Shown in pieces: positions 35,427-44,610 of a stretch of DNA of 64,000 bases (position 1 is the stretch's first letter; each line of letters starts with the position of its first letter). Under the pieces are notes generated by a model. That model was not told the origin of the DNA, made no database searches, and saw only the letters and a program-made list of their open reading frames with translations. This DNA comes from Bradyrhizobium sp. ORS 278 (lineage in GTDB: Bacteria; Pseudomonadota; Alphaproteobacteria; Rhizobiales; Xanthobacteraceae). The stretch covers positions 3,472,001-3,536,000 of the forward strand of contig NC_009445.1 in the NCBI RefSeq assembly GCF_000026145.1. The letters are read 5' to 3'. The position numbers were made by a program, and so were the translations under genes.

Positions 35427-36692
35427 ATGAGGCGGGTTGTCGTCACTGGCCTTGGCATGGTTTCGCCGCTTGGCTGTGGTGTTGAAACGACCTGGCAGCG
35501 GATCCTTCAGGGCAAGAGCGGCGCGCGTGTGATCGGAACGTTTGACGTCTCCGATCTGCCGGCCAAGGTCGCCTGCCAGGTGCCGCGCGGCGATGGCAGC
35601 GACGGCACGTTCAACGCCGATCAGTGGATGGAGCCGAAGGACCAGCGCAAGGTCGACGACTTCATCATCTTCGCGATGGCCGCCGCGCGTCAGGCGCTCG
35701 ATGACGCCAACTGGCACCCCGCCACGGAAGAAGACCGCTGCGCCACCGGCACGCTGATCGGCTCCGGCATCGGTGGCCTGTCGGGCATCGCCGACACTGC
35801 GATCCTGCTCAAGGAACGCGGTCCGCGGAAAGTGTCGCCGTTCTTCATTCCGGGACGTCTCATCAATCTCGCCTCGGGTTACGTCTCGATCGAGCACGGC
35901 CTCAAGGGTCCCAATCATTCGGTGGTGACGGCCTGCTCGACAGGCGCGCACGCCATCGGCGATGCGAGCCGGCTGATCGCGCTGGGCGATGCCGACGTCA
36001 TGGTGGCCGGCGGCACCGAATCGCCGATCTGTCGAATCGGCATGGCCGGTTTTTGCGCGGCGCGCGCGCTGTCGACCGGCTTCAACGAGACGCCCGAAAG
36101 GGCCTCGCGTCCCTACGACAAGGATCGCGACGGCTTCGTCATGGGCGAGGGCGCCGGCGTCGTCGTGCTCGAGGAGTATGAGCACGCCAAGGCGCGCGGC
36201 GCGCGGATCTACGCCGAGGTGGTCGGGTATGGCCTGTCGGGCGACGCCTATCACATTACCTCGCCGTCGCCGGATGGCGATGGTGGCTTCCGCAGCATGA
36301 GCGCGGCGTTGAAGCGCGCCGGCATGACGGCCGCCGATCTGGACTACATCAACGCTCACGGCACCTCGACGCAGGTCGGCGACGAGATCGAGCTCGGCGC
36401 CGTCGAACGTCTGCTCGGCAATGCCGCATCGAAGGTCTCGATGTCCTCGACCAAATCGTCGATCGGTCACCTGCTGGGTGCTGCCGGTGCCGTCGAAGCG
36501 ATCTTCAGCATTCTCGCGATTCGCGATAACGTCGCTCCGCCGACGATCAATCTGGAGAACCCGTCGGTGGAGACCGCGATCGACCTCGTCCCGCATCAGC
36601 CTCGTCAACGCGAGATCAATGTGGCGCTGTCGAACTCGTTTGGTTTCGGCGGCACCAATGCGTCGGTGATTTTGCGGCGCGTGGTGAGCTAG
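35427..36692 (+). CDS. fabF: 3-oxoacyl-ACP synthase II
   Basis: 421 residues; condensing enzyme of fatty-acid elongation. Active-site Cys170 in VVTACSTGAHAIGDA; the two catalytic His are in NAHGTSTQVGDEIE and KSSIGHLLGAAG. FGFGGTNAS closes the domain. Start ATG 35427 (MRRVVVTGLGMVSPLG). Confidence 0.97.
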   Translation: MRRVVVTGLGMVSPLGCGVETTWQRILQGKSGARVIGTFDVSDLPAKVACQVPRGDGSDGTFNADQWMEPKDQRKVDDFIIFAMAAARQALDDANWHPATEEDRCATGTLIGSGIGGLSGIADTAILLKERGPRKVSPFFIPGRLINLASGYVSIEHGLKGPNHSVVTACSTGAHAIGDASRLIALGDADVMVAGGTESPICRIGMAGFCAARALSTGFNETPERASRPYDKDRDGFVMGEGAGVVVLEEYEHAKARGARIYAEVVGYGLSGDAYHITSPSPDGDGGFRSMSAALKRAGMTAADLDYINAHGTSTQVGDEIELGAVERLLGNAASKVSMSSTKSSIGHLLGAAGAVEAIFSILAIRDNVAPPTINLENPSVETAIDLVPHQPRQREINVALSNSFGFGGTNASVILRRVVS

Positions 36693-36711
36693 TGCGGAAG
36701 AGCGGAACACC

Positions 36712-36739
36712 GCGTGACCCTGTTGCGACTTGGTCACGC
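36712..36739. other. Hairpin downstream of fabF
   Basis: GCGTGACC and GGTCACGC arms with a 12-base loop, no T-tract. It lies in the 268-base gap before mltG and may stabilise or pause the transcript. Confidence 0.4.
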
Positions 36740-36960
36740 CGAATTCCGAGTGCAGCCACACTAGAACCCAACACTTCGCGTGTCTTTCGCAGGTCGGCGG
36801 AGCGCCGGTGCGGTAAGCGGATGCGCGCGGCGGCGAGACACGGCGATAACACCTTTTTGCCGTATTCGATGACGATTCGTGAGGATGGGCGTGATGTTCA
36901 GGTCGCTTGCGTGGGGTGCGCACGGCCACGACGAGAGCGACAGGACTGAAGGTTGCATCG

Positions 36961-38238
36961 ATGAGTGAACGGCCGCCCATCTCGCCCCGTAGTCCGCGCG
37001 CAGCGCTGGAGCCCGAACGTGTGCCTCCGCCGCCGCGCCGCTCTGATCGGGCGCGCAATCCCTTCGTGGTGGTCGGCAATGCGATCATCACCTTGCTCAT
37101 CCTGGCGATGATCGGCGCCGGCGCGGCGTACTACTATGGCCGCCAGATCCTGGAGGCGCCCGGACCGCTGCAGGACGACAAGATCGTCAACATCCCGCAA
37201 CGCGCCGGCAAGCGCGACATCGCCGATGTGCTCGCGCGCGAGGGCGTCATCGACGTCAATCCGTGGATCTTCATCGGCGGCGTCTACGCGTTGAAGGCCA
37301 GTTCCGATCTGAAGCCGGGCGAGTATGCGTTCCAGAAGAATGCGTCGCTGCGCGACGTGATCGGCGTGATCGTCGAAGGCAAGGTCGTGCAGCATGGCGT
37401 CACGATCCCCGAAGGCCTCACCTCCGAGCAGATCGTCGCGCGTCTGTCCGACAACGACATCTTCACCGGCAGCGTGCGCGAGATTCCGCGCGAGGGCACG
37501 CTGCTGCCGGAGACCTACAAGTTCCCGCGCGGCACCAGCCGCGATCAGGTCATCCAGCGCATGCAGCAGGCGCAGAAGCGCGTGCTCGCCGATATCTGGG
37601 AGCGCCGCAGCCCCGATCTGCCGGTGAAGACGCCGGAGCAGTTGGTGACGCTGGCCTCGATCGTCGAGAAGGAGACCGGCAAGCCCGATGAGCGCAGCCG
37701 TGTCGCGGCCGTGTTCGTCAACCGGCTGAAGCAGCGGATCAAGCTGCAGTCGGATCCCACGATCATCTACGGCCTGGTCGGCGGCAAGGGGACGCTGGGG
37801 CGGCCGATCAAGCGCAGCGAGATCACGCAGCCCTCGCCCTACAACACCTATGTCATCGAGGGGCTGCCGCCGGGCCCGATCTCCAATCCCGGCCGCGCCT
37901 CGCTGGAGGCGACGGCGAATCCGGCGCGCACGCGCGACCTCTATTTCGTTGCCGATGGTACCGGTGGCCATGCGTTCACCGAGACCTACGACCTGCACCA
38001 GAAGAACGTCGCCAAGCTGCGGGCGATGGAACGGCAGACTCAGAACGACACCGTGGAGCCCGAGGAGGCGCCGCCGGCGGTGGCTGGCGGTGCGGTTGAT
38101 TCGGCTGCTCCCGCGACACCGCCGCGGCCGCCTGTCGGGGCCAAGAAGCCGCCTGCGCCCCGTGCCACCGGAGCGGCCCCGGCCAATGGCCCACGTCAGG
38201 GCGCGGCACAACCGACACCGCCGGTCGTTCAGCAATAA
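36961..38238 (+). CDS. mltG: Endolytic murein transglycosylase
   Basis: 425 residues. One N-terminal membrane helix (FVVVGNAIITLLILAMIGAG) after a proline-rich cytoplasmic start; LysM-like region (KRDIADVLAREGVID); the YceG/MltG catalytic domain contains ASIVEKETGKPDERSRVAAV with the catalytic Glu and QSDPTIIYGL. A Pro/Ala-rich tail of ~70 residues follows. It cleaves nascent glycan strands and sets their length. mltG after fabF matches rhizobial order. Confidence 0.93.
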   Translation: MSERPPISPRSPRAALEPERVPPPPRRSDRARNPFVVVGNAIITLLILAMIGAGAAYYYGRQILEAPGPLQDDKIVNIPQRAGKRDIADVLAREGVIDVNPWIFIGGVYALKASSDLKPGEYAFQKNASLRDVIGVIVEGKVVQHGVTIPEGLTSEQIVARLSDNDIFTGSVREIPREGTLLPETYKFPRGTSRDQVIQRMQQAQKRVLADIWERRSPDLPVKTPEQLVTLASIVEKETGKPDERSRVAAVFVNRLKQRIKLQSDPTIIYGLVGGKGTLGRPIKRSEITQPSPYNTYVIEGLPPGPISNPGRASLEATANPARTRDLYFVADGTGGHAFTETYDLHQKNVAKLRAMERQTQNDTVEPEEAPPAVAGGAVDSAAPATPPRPPVGAKKPPAPRATGAAPANGPRQGAAQPTPPVVQQ

Positions 38239-38361
38239 TTTTCCACGCAGACCGGCCGCGCAGAACCGGGCTTAACATTTGGCCAAAAGGCCGTAAGGTT
38301 CGCGCACTTTTGCTCGGGCGAGTCTGCCGCCCGTTCCCGATCTGCCGGAGATATTGCTGAA

Positions 38362-39249
38362 ATGGCGCTGTCGAGCATGACCGGCTTTGCCCGTCACCAC
38401 GGGGCAAGCGGTCCCTACTCGTTCGAGTGGGAGTTGAAGTCGGTCAACGCCAAGGGATTGGACGTTCGGGTGCGGCTGCCGCAGGGCTGGGACGAGGTCG
38501 AGGCCTTCGCCAAGAAGCGCGCCACCGAGGTGCTGTCGCGCGGCACCGTCTACGCCAATCTCACCGTCAAGCGCACGGAGACGGGATCCACGGTCCGCAT
38601 CAACGAGGATGTGCTGGCGGCGGTGGTCAAGGTGGCGAGCTCGCTGTCGGGCCGGATCGACGCCGTCGCGCCGAGCATCGACGGCCTCCTGTCCATCAAG
38701 GGCGTGATCGACGTGGCCGAGCCAGAGGCCGACGAGGCCGAGGACAAGGCTGCCAAGGAGGCGGCCATCGCGGGGTTCGAGACCGCGTTGAAGAACCTCG
38801 TCGAGATGCGCCGCCGTGAAGGCGATTCGCTCGGCCAGATTCTCAACCAGCGCGTCGATGAGATCGAGGCGCTGGCCAAGCGGGCCGAGGCGTCGCCGGG
38901 CCGCAAGCCCGAAGCCATCAAGGCGCGGCTCGCCGAGCAGGTCGCGGCTTTGCTGGAAACGTCCGATCGGTTCGATCCCGATCGCCTGGCGCAGGAGGCG
39001 CTGCTCATCGCGGCCAAGGCCGATGTCCGCGAGGAGCTCGATCGCATCGCCTCGCACATCGCGCAGGCGCGCGAAATGCTGGGGAAGGGCGGGCCGGTCG
39101 GCCGCCGGCTCGATTTTCTCGCCCAGGAATTTCACCGCGAGGTCAACACCACGTGCTCGAAGTCGAACGACATCGAGCTGACGAATATCGGTCTCGAGCT
39201 GAAGACCGTGGTCGAGCAGTTTCGCGAACAGGTTCAGAATCTGGAGTGA
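38362..39249 (+). CDS. yicC: YicC family endoribonuclease
   Basis: 295 residues. The N-terminal MALSSMTGFARHHG is the hallmark of YicC; the C-terminal DUF1732 part includes GRRLDFLAQEFHREVNTTCS and ELKTVVEQFREQVQNLE. E. coli YicC is an RNase. It lies three bases before gmk, so the two are co-transcribed. Confidence 0.93.
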   Translation: MALSSMTGFARHHGASGPYSFEWELKSVNAKGLDVRVRLPQGWDEVEAFAKKRATEVLSRGTVYANLTVKRTETGSTVRINEDVLAAVVKVASSLSGRIDAVAPSIDGLLSIKGVIDVAEPEADEAEDKAAKEAAIAGFETALKNLVEMRRREGDSLGQILNQRVDEIEALAKRAEASPGRKPEAIKARLAEQVAALLETSDRFDPDRLAQEALLIAAKADVREELDRIASHIAQAREMLGKGGPVGRRLDFLAQEFHREVNTTCSKSNDIELTNIGLELKTVVEQFREQVQNLE

Positions 39250-39252
39250 TCC

Positions 39253-39912
39253 ATGGCGGCTCACGACGGAAGTTTCGATGGCGTCGAGCGGCGCGGCCTG
39301 ATGTTCGTGCTCTCGTCGCCGTCGGGCGCGGGCAAGACGACGCTGTCGCGCATGCTGATCGAGCGCATGCCGGGCCTGCAGATGTCGGTGTCGGCAACGA
39401 CGCGGCCGATGCGCCCCGGTGAGGTCGACGGCCGCGACTATCACTTCGTCGACCGCGCGCGCTTCGAGGAGATGGTCAAGCGCAACGAACTGCTCGAATG
39501 GGCGACCGTGTTCGACAACCGTTACGGCACGCCGCGCGGCCCGGTCGAGGCCGCGCTGTCCGCCGGCAAGGACGTGCTTTTCGACATCGACTGGCAGGGC
39601 ACGCAGCAGCTGCGCGAGAAGGCGCGGCAGGACGTCGTCAGCGTCTTCATCCTGCCGCCGTCGGCCGCAGATCTCGAGAAGCGGCTGCACACGCGCGCGC
39701 AGGACTCGCATGACGTGATCCGCGGGCGCATGAGCCGCGCCAGCCACGAGATGAGTCATTGGGCGGAATACGACTACATCGTCATCAATCGCAACGTCGA
39801 CGAGGCGTTTGCCGAGGTGCAGTCGATCCTCAAGGCTGAGCGGCTGAAGCGCGAGCGCCGGACCGGGCTGACGACCTTCGTGCGCGAGCTGCAGCGCCAG
39901 CTCGAGGGCTGA
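39253..39912 (+). CDS. gmk: Guanylate kinase
   Basis: 219 residues. P-loop SSPSGAGKTTLSRML, GMP-binding TTRPMRPGEVDGRDYHFVD and EWATVFDNRYGTPRGPVE. Converts GMP to GDP. Ends the plus-strand cluster; convergent with the following gene across 20 bases. Confidence 0.96.
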   Translation: MAAHDGSFDGVERRGLMFVLSSPSGAGKTTLSRMLIERMPGLQMSVSATTRPMRPGEVDGRDYHFVDRARFEEMVKRNELLEWATVFDNRYGTPRGPVEAALSAGKDVLFDIDWQGTQQLREKARQDVVSVFILPPSAADLEKRLHTRAQDSHDVIRGRMSRASHEMSHWAEYDYIVINRNVDEAFAEVQSILKAERLKRERRTGLTTFVRELQRQLEG

Positions 39913-39932
39913 CGCGCCGTCCGTTCAACCGT

Positions 39933-42311
39933 TCACGCCCGGCGGCCAAGCCTTGCCAGGATGTCCTGGATGCCGTCGAGCTCGTCATCCTGCTGAATGC
40001 TGCGGGGCCGGGGCCGTAGGGCCTGAGGCCGCGGAATGAAGTCGAGCGGCGGCGTCGCCGGATCCTCGTACGGCGTCGGGACGAACGCAGGCTGCGGCTG
40101 GGGTGCTCGTTGCTGCTGTCGGGACCGCTCGGGTTGCGGCTGCGGATAAGGCCTCGCTTGAGGCTGCGGCCGCGGCTCCAGTTGAGGCCTGTCGATGACA
40201 GGCGCGGCCGCCGGAATCGTCGACCGTGATTCCAGCAGACTCATGAGCTGAGCCGCGGGATCATCCTGCAAGCGGGCGACGTTCGCTGGCGCCTCCGCGT
40301 AGGCGAACTGCTCTTCTTCTGCCTCAGGCGGTTGCGGCTCGAGTTCATCTTCGGGCAGCGAGAAGCGAGACTGCAGGAGATTGATCAGCGCCGCCGCGGG
40401 ATCATCGAGCTCATCCTCGGGAGCGGCATTGGCGACCGCGGGCTGCGCCGCTGCGACTTGCGCTTGCGCGGCCTGATAGGCCGGCTGCCGCGCCGCATGT
40501 GCGCGAAGCGTCTCGATCAGCGCGGCCGCCGGATCGACCGATGGGGCCTGGCCATTTTGATCAGACCCAACGACGCCGGGCGCTGCAGCTGGCTGGCCAT
40601 TCCGTAGACGATTGATCAGCTGCTGCGCGGCTTGCGTGGGCTGCGACACGACGTCCTCGGGCGGCGCCGGCTCGGCAGGGCCGGCCACCTGCGACGCTTG
40701 GCCGGTTTCGTTCACCCCGGCCTGGGGTACCCGACGCTTCGCCGCGCGCGACACCAGGAGCGCCGCAATCACCTTCGCGGCGTCGACCGGCGCTGCGCCG
40801 GCAGGCGAGCCGGATGCCGCTTCGCTGGCGCGAGCCTTGCGCAAAGCGGAGACGATTTCGCCGACGTCGACGGGGGCCGGCGGCGTTGCTGCCGCAGCGT
40901 TCGGGGACGGCTGGGCGGCAGGAGGCGCCGGCGTAGAGGCATCCGCCGGTGCGGCGTCCCTGGTGCTCGATCGGGACAGCGGCGGCGCTTCTGATCCTGC
41001 GCCGTAGGCCGGAGCCTGGGAGGCCAGAGCGGCTGCCGCGGCGCTGGCTTTGGCTGCTGCGACATCCGCGGCGGTGGCCTGGGCCGCAACAATCTGAGCG
41101 GCGGCCATCTGCGCGGCGGCTGGCTGCGGCTGTTGCGGCGGAGGCGGTGCCGGCGGCACCATGGCGGCCTTAGGCGCTGCCGGCGGCGCCGCCGCTTGCG
41201 CCTGCGCTACGCTCGCCCGTTGGGCAGAGATGCGGTCGAGCTCATCGGCTGCCTGCCATACGGCGTCGGTGTTTTGCGGACGCTGCATGTCGGAGGCGGC
41301 GTCAAGCTCGCGTCGGCGCGCCGAGACCGACTGATGCTCCTCGTGATAGTGCGCCGGTGACTGGCGGTAACCGCGCGCGTCGGGCGATTCCGGCTGTGCC
41401 GTTGGCAACCGGGCACTGGCGAGGTCCAGCGCCGACACCGGCTGGGCTCCCCGGCCGCCATCGGCATAGGACGCACCCGGCATGCCGCCGCGGCCAGTTC
41501 GCATGCCCGATTGCGGCGCCTTGCCGCGGGGCTTCGTGCGTCCGCGGCGCGATCGCGCATCCTCTTGCCAGCCGCCATTGCGCTTGCGTTGCCGTCCCAT
41601 GCGGCTGAGCCGGTAGAGGGCGCTGGCGAGCAGGCCCGAGATCGCCAACGCACCGATCACAACCAGCATCAGCATGGGAATCGGCGCTTCGGGCTTCGCC
41701 GCCTTCGAGGCTGCGGTGGCCGGATTGTCGTTCGTGCCCGCCGTCATGGCATCCGCATCGGCGTTGCCGTCATCAGCGGTCGCAGCCGGCGCTGCGTTGC
41801 CCATCGTCGCGTCGACCTGCTGCGGCGGCGCCGACGCCCAGGGCGCCGCATCGAGCCCGCGCGACAGGCTGGCATCGGACGCCGTCAGCGTGGTCGGTGT
41901 GATCGCCAGATTCTGCGGCTTCGGCGTCCCTCTCGGGTCGACGCTGGTCCGCAGGCGGGATTGCGGAAACTCCGCCATGGCGTCCGAGCCGGAACGCTGC
42001 GCTGGACCATCCGTCCGCCGCGGCGACAGCTTGGGCGGCGCCGGTTGGGCAAAGTCCCAGGCCGCCGGCTGTTGCGTGGCGCGGACGGAGGACGTCGGGA
42101 CGTCCCGCCCATTCGCATCCTTGAGATACCAGCAGCGTCGATTGGTGCCGCGATCGAAGCGATAATACCAATGCTGAGCGTCGGATTTGTCGCCCGTCGG
42201 CTCGGTGAGGCACTCCTCAGCCGTCATGGCGGCGCGCGGCAGCGAGGCCAGAACGCTCGCTACGGTAGCGGCGGCAATGGCAAATGCAACTCCTGCCGTT
42301 CGGCTTGCCAT
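39933..42311 (-). CDS. Large Ala/Pro/Gln-rich membrane protein with short internal repeats
   Basis: 792 residues. The N-terminal signal (VAFAIAAATVASVLASLPRA) leads to a small conserved domain with two Cys (AEECLTEPTGDKSDAQHWYY, TNRRCWYLKD). Then come an Ala/Pro linker, one membrane helix near residue 215 (PMLMLVVIGALAISGLLASA) followed by a basic stretch, and ~550 presumably cytoplasmic disordered residues. In the last 320 residues a motif of about 16 residues recurs: VGEIVSALRKAR, AAKVIAALLVSR, AAQQLINRLRNG, DPAAALIETLRAH, DPAAALINLLQSR and DPAAQLMSLLESR. Family unknown; perhaps a scaffold. Confidence 0.7.
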   Translation of the reverse strand: MASRTAGVAFAIAAATVASVLASLPRAAMTAEECLTEPTGDKSDAQHWYYRFDRGTNRRCWYLKDANGRDVPTSSVRATQQPAAWDFAQPAPPKLSPRRTDGPAQRSGSDAMAEFPQSRLRTSVDPRGTPKPQNLAITPTTLTASDASLSRGLDAAPWASAPPQQVDATMGNAAPAATADDGNADADAMTAGTNDNPATAASKAAKPEAPIPMLMLVVIGALAISGLLASALYRLSRMGRQRKRNGGWQEDARSRRGRTKPRGKAPQSGMRTGRGGMPGASYADGGRGAQPVSALDLASARLPTAQPESPDARGYRQSPAHYHEEHQSVSARRRELDAASDMQRPQNTDAVWQAADELDRISAQRASVAQAQAAAPPAAPKAAMVPPAPPPPQQPQPAAAQMAAAQIVAAQATAADVAAAKASAAAAALASQAPAYGAGSEAPPLSRSSTRDAAPADASTPAPPAAQPSPNAAAATPPAPVDVGEIVSALRKARASEAASGSPAGAAPVDAAKVIAALLVSRAAKRRVPQAGVNETGQASQVAGPAEPAPPEDVVSQPTQAAQQLINRLRNGQPAAAPGVVGSDQNGQAPSVDPAAALIETLRAHAARQPAYQAAQAQVAAAQPAVANAAPEDELDDPAAALINLLQSRFSLPEDELEPQPPEAEEEQFAYAEAPANVARLQDDPAAQLMSLLESRSTIPAAAPVIDRPQLEPRPQPQARPYPQPQPERSRQQQRAPQPQPAFVPTPYEDPATPPLDFIPRPQALRPRPRSIQQDDELDGIQDILARLGRRA

Positions 42312-42622
42312 TGACGACTCCGGATACGCTTACGCAACGGCGCGTTCTCGGAGACAAGTTAGGTGGCAATGAGCCGCAATTCCGGATTAATTCTGACCCA
42401 GCCTTTTCGTCGGCGAGTGCGGCTTTTTTCCCACAAGAGAACCTGCAGCATTCTCGCCATTTTCGCCGCGATCCCGCACCAAAGCGGTCACATCGGTGAA
42501 GATCGTTCGGCTGGCTTGTTCCATCCGAGGAGAGCCGCGCGACCGACGACCGTTGCGTTTGTGGACAAATGATCTCTGCCGGAAAGACGTCCAGCTCACC
42601 GTCGTCGGCCGGGGCCTCGTCG
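42312..42622. other. Gene-free stretch
   Basis: 311 bases between two minus-strand genes. The promoter of the 792-residue protein should lie at its left end; nothing else recognised. Confidence 0.4.
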
Positions 42623-43102
42623 CTATTGCTTGACGCTGGTCCAGCGTCCCGAGCAGCCGTCGCTGCGCTGGAAGCTGCCGGAGCCGCTCCGGCCGCTGAC
42701 GCGGCCGGTGCTGACGATGCGGACGCCGTTGTCGTTGCCGATCGTATTCACGACCCCGTTGGAACTGATGCTTCCGGAGAAGCCCTGGCCGATGACCTTG
42801 CCGCTGCTGATCACCGCGGCCGATGTCACGCTACCGGGGGGGCAGGCGGGGCCACCGACGCTCGTGACGATCCACGCGCCATCGAAGCTCCCACCACCGG
42901 CGGCGGATGAGCGCGCGCGCGAAGGCTCGCTCCGGCGTGGCGAAGGCCGCTCGCGCTCGACCGCGCGCGGCTCGGAGCGCGAGCCCGACAGCGCTTTGTC
43001 GTCATTGCCGATGCTCCCGCCGGCACTGCCGGATTGAGCCAGGATCGCCGTTGGCGACAGCAAAATCAGCAGCAGTGCCATGACGGCGCAAAACTTCGAC
43101 AT
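42623..43102 (-). CDS. Exported Gly/Ser-rich hypothetical protein
   Basis: 159 residues from ATG 43102 (GAGG five bases upstream). Signal peptide KFCAVMALLLILLSPTAILA, then a charged Ser/Arg/Pro linker. A ~90-residue C-terminal domain (SFDGAWIVTSVGGPACPPGS, VIGQGFSGSISSNGVVNTIG) ends DGCSGRWTSVKQ, with one likely disulfide. The repeated GxGxxSGSxS pattern suggests a small beta-rich periplasmic or surface protein. Probably co-transcribed with the caspase-like gene 52 bases upstream. Confidence 0.65.
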   Translation of the reverse strand: MSKFCAVMALLLILLSPTAILAQSGSAGGSIGNDDKALSGSRSEPRAVERERPSPRRSEPSRARSSAAGGGSFDGAWIVTSVGGPACPPGSVTSAAVISSGKVIGQGFSGSISSNGVVNTIGNDNGVRIVSTGRVSGRSGSGSFQRSDGCSGRWTSVKQ

Positions 43103-43154
43103 CCCCACCTCGATCATCTTCAAACTGTTAGTTCGTGGACCGGCGGTCGCCGGT

Positions 43155-44504
43155 TCAACGCCCCGAACCGTCGGCACAGACCGCACCGACGATACGGCAG
43201 GATTTTCCAGCCTTGCCGCACTCGTCAAGCGCTGCGTCGCGCGCGGCCTTGACAGTATCCCGTTGTACGAGCGACCATGATTTGTCCGAGATGGCGAAGG
43301 CCCCGCAATGCGATCCGTAGAAGCTGAGCTCGACCGGACATTTGGCCGAACCGCAATTCGACCGCGCATCGGTCACGGCCGCGCGCCGTGAGGCGTGATT
43401 CCACGACATGCCCCATTTGTTGTTGTCGACGCCGTACACGATCGAGCCCCATGGCTTGAGATCGTCGAGCTTGCGCAGCCGCGTCAGCAGGCCCTCGGTG
43501 GCTTCGCCCGTCGGAGTGATGTTGCTCTTCTCCTGAAACCTGCTGATCGCCAGCGCGAGCGTATCGCGCCCGTCGCCGGACTGCGGATCGAAATTGCGCT
43601 CGTATAATCGATCCCGGACTTCACCGATCAGAGCGACGTCCTTGAGCGGGATCCGATCCGGATCAGGCCGCAAGGTCGCAACCAGCGCTTCCTGCGACGG
43701 CATCGCCGCGACCTGCGGTGCGCTCTGCGGCGCGGGCGGCACGAAGTAGAATGCGCCGTCGATCGGTGACGACGAGACCCAGGGCTGCTGCGCGCCGCTC
43801 GTGGCGCGCTTCACCGCGAGCCCGACCTGGTTGAAGGTCTGGAAGATATCGAGCCCGGGCTGGGTCAGGGTCGCAGCCAGTGCTTTCGTATAAGGGCTGT
43901 GGCCGTCGTCACCATCCTGCGCGACGTTGCCAGGCTGTGTCGCGTAGGAGATCAGCGTGCCGTCCGGCGCGCGCATCTGTGCGAGCCCGCCGTCGGCCGC
44001 GCGCAAGCTGCGCGTCCCGAACGGATTGTTGCGGCAGGCGTCCAGAATGACGACGTTCAGCCGCGTTCCCGAACCCTGCATCTGCCGGAGAACGAGGTTG
44101 ACGTCCATCATCTGGAAGTCGACATCAGCCTCGCGCGTCGGATTGGCGCCTACCGGCACCAGATAATTGGCGCCGGCGACCTGCACACCATGGCCAGCAT
44201 AGTAGAACAGCGCGACATCGGCACCCTGGACCTCGCGGCCGAAGCTCTGGACGGCGCCGTCGATCGCGGGTTTGTCGAGATCGAGCTGGGCGCGTCCTCC
44301 GGTCAATGTGAAGCCGAGCCGCCGCAACGTCTCCGCCATCAGCACGGCGTCCTTCACGGGATTGTCGAGGCTGGCGATGTTGCGATAGGCGGAGTTGCCG
44401 ATGACGAGCGCGACGCGCTTCTCGGCTCGCGCAGGCAGAATGCAGCATAATACCAGACAGGCCGCGAGGAGCAGGCGGCTACCGTCATACGCGCATCGTT
44501 GCAT
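43155..44504 (-). CDS. Exported caspase-like (C14) protease
   Basis: 449 residues from ATG 44504. A signal peptide (LLLAACLVLCCILPARA) precedes a caspase/metacaspase p20 domain with the catalytic dyad intact: His105 in YYAGHGVQ and Cys157 in LDACRNNPF. A peptidoglycan-binding-like helical region follows (TLALAISRFQEKSNITPTGE), then a Cys-rich C-terminal DUF4189-like domain (CGSAKCPVELSFYGSHCGAF, KSCRIVGAVC). Bacterial orthocaspases of this kind are numerous in Bradyrhizobium; substrates are unknown. Export implies action outside the cytoplasm. Confidence 0.85.
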   Translation of the reverse strand: MQRCAYDGSRLLLAACLVLCCILPARAEKRVALVIGNSAYRNIASLDNPVKDAVLMAETLRRLGFTLTGGRAQLDLDKPAIDGAVQSFGREVQGADVALFYYAGHGVQVAGANYLVPVGANPTREADVDFQMMDVNLVLRQMQGSGTRLNVVILDACRNNPFGTRSLRAADGGLAQMRAPDGTLISYATQPGNVAQDGDDGHSPYTKALAATLTQPGLDIFQTFNQVGLAVKRATSGAQQPWVSSSPIDGAFYFVPPAPQSAPQVAAMPSQEALVATLRPDPDRIPLKDVALIGEVRDRLYERNFDPQSGDGRDTLALAISRFQEKSNITPTGEATEGLLTRLRKLDDLKPWGSIVYGVDNNKWGMSWNHASRRAAVTDARSNCGSAKCPVELSFYGSHCGAFAISDKSWSLVQRDTVKAARDAALDECGKAGKSCRIVGAVCADGSGR

Positions 44505-44610
44505 CAGTTCGGGCCCCGTCGCCACCTGTATCAAGCGATGGGGCAGAGTAGCAGCAGTCAGCCGCGGCGCAAGCACCGCGGCCGCCTGCGATGCTCGAGG
44601 ACTGGACTAA

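Noticed and set aside
35094..37100. Open frame of 668 codons on the minus strand
   Set aside because: Antisense to fabF; no protein-family features.
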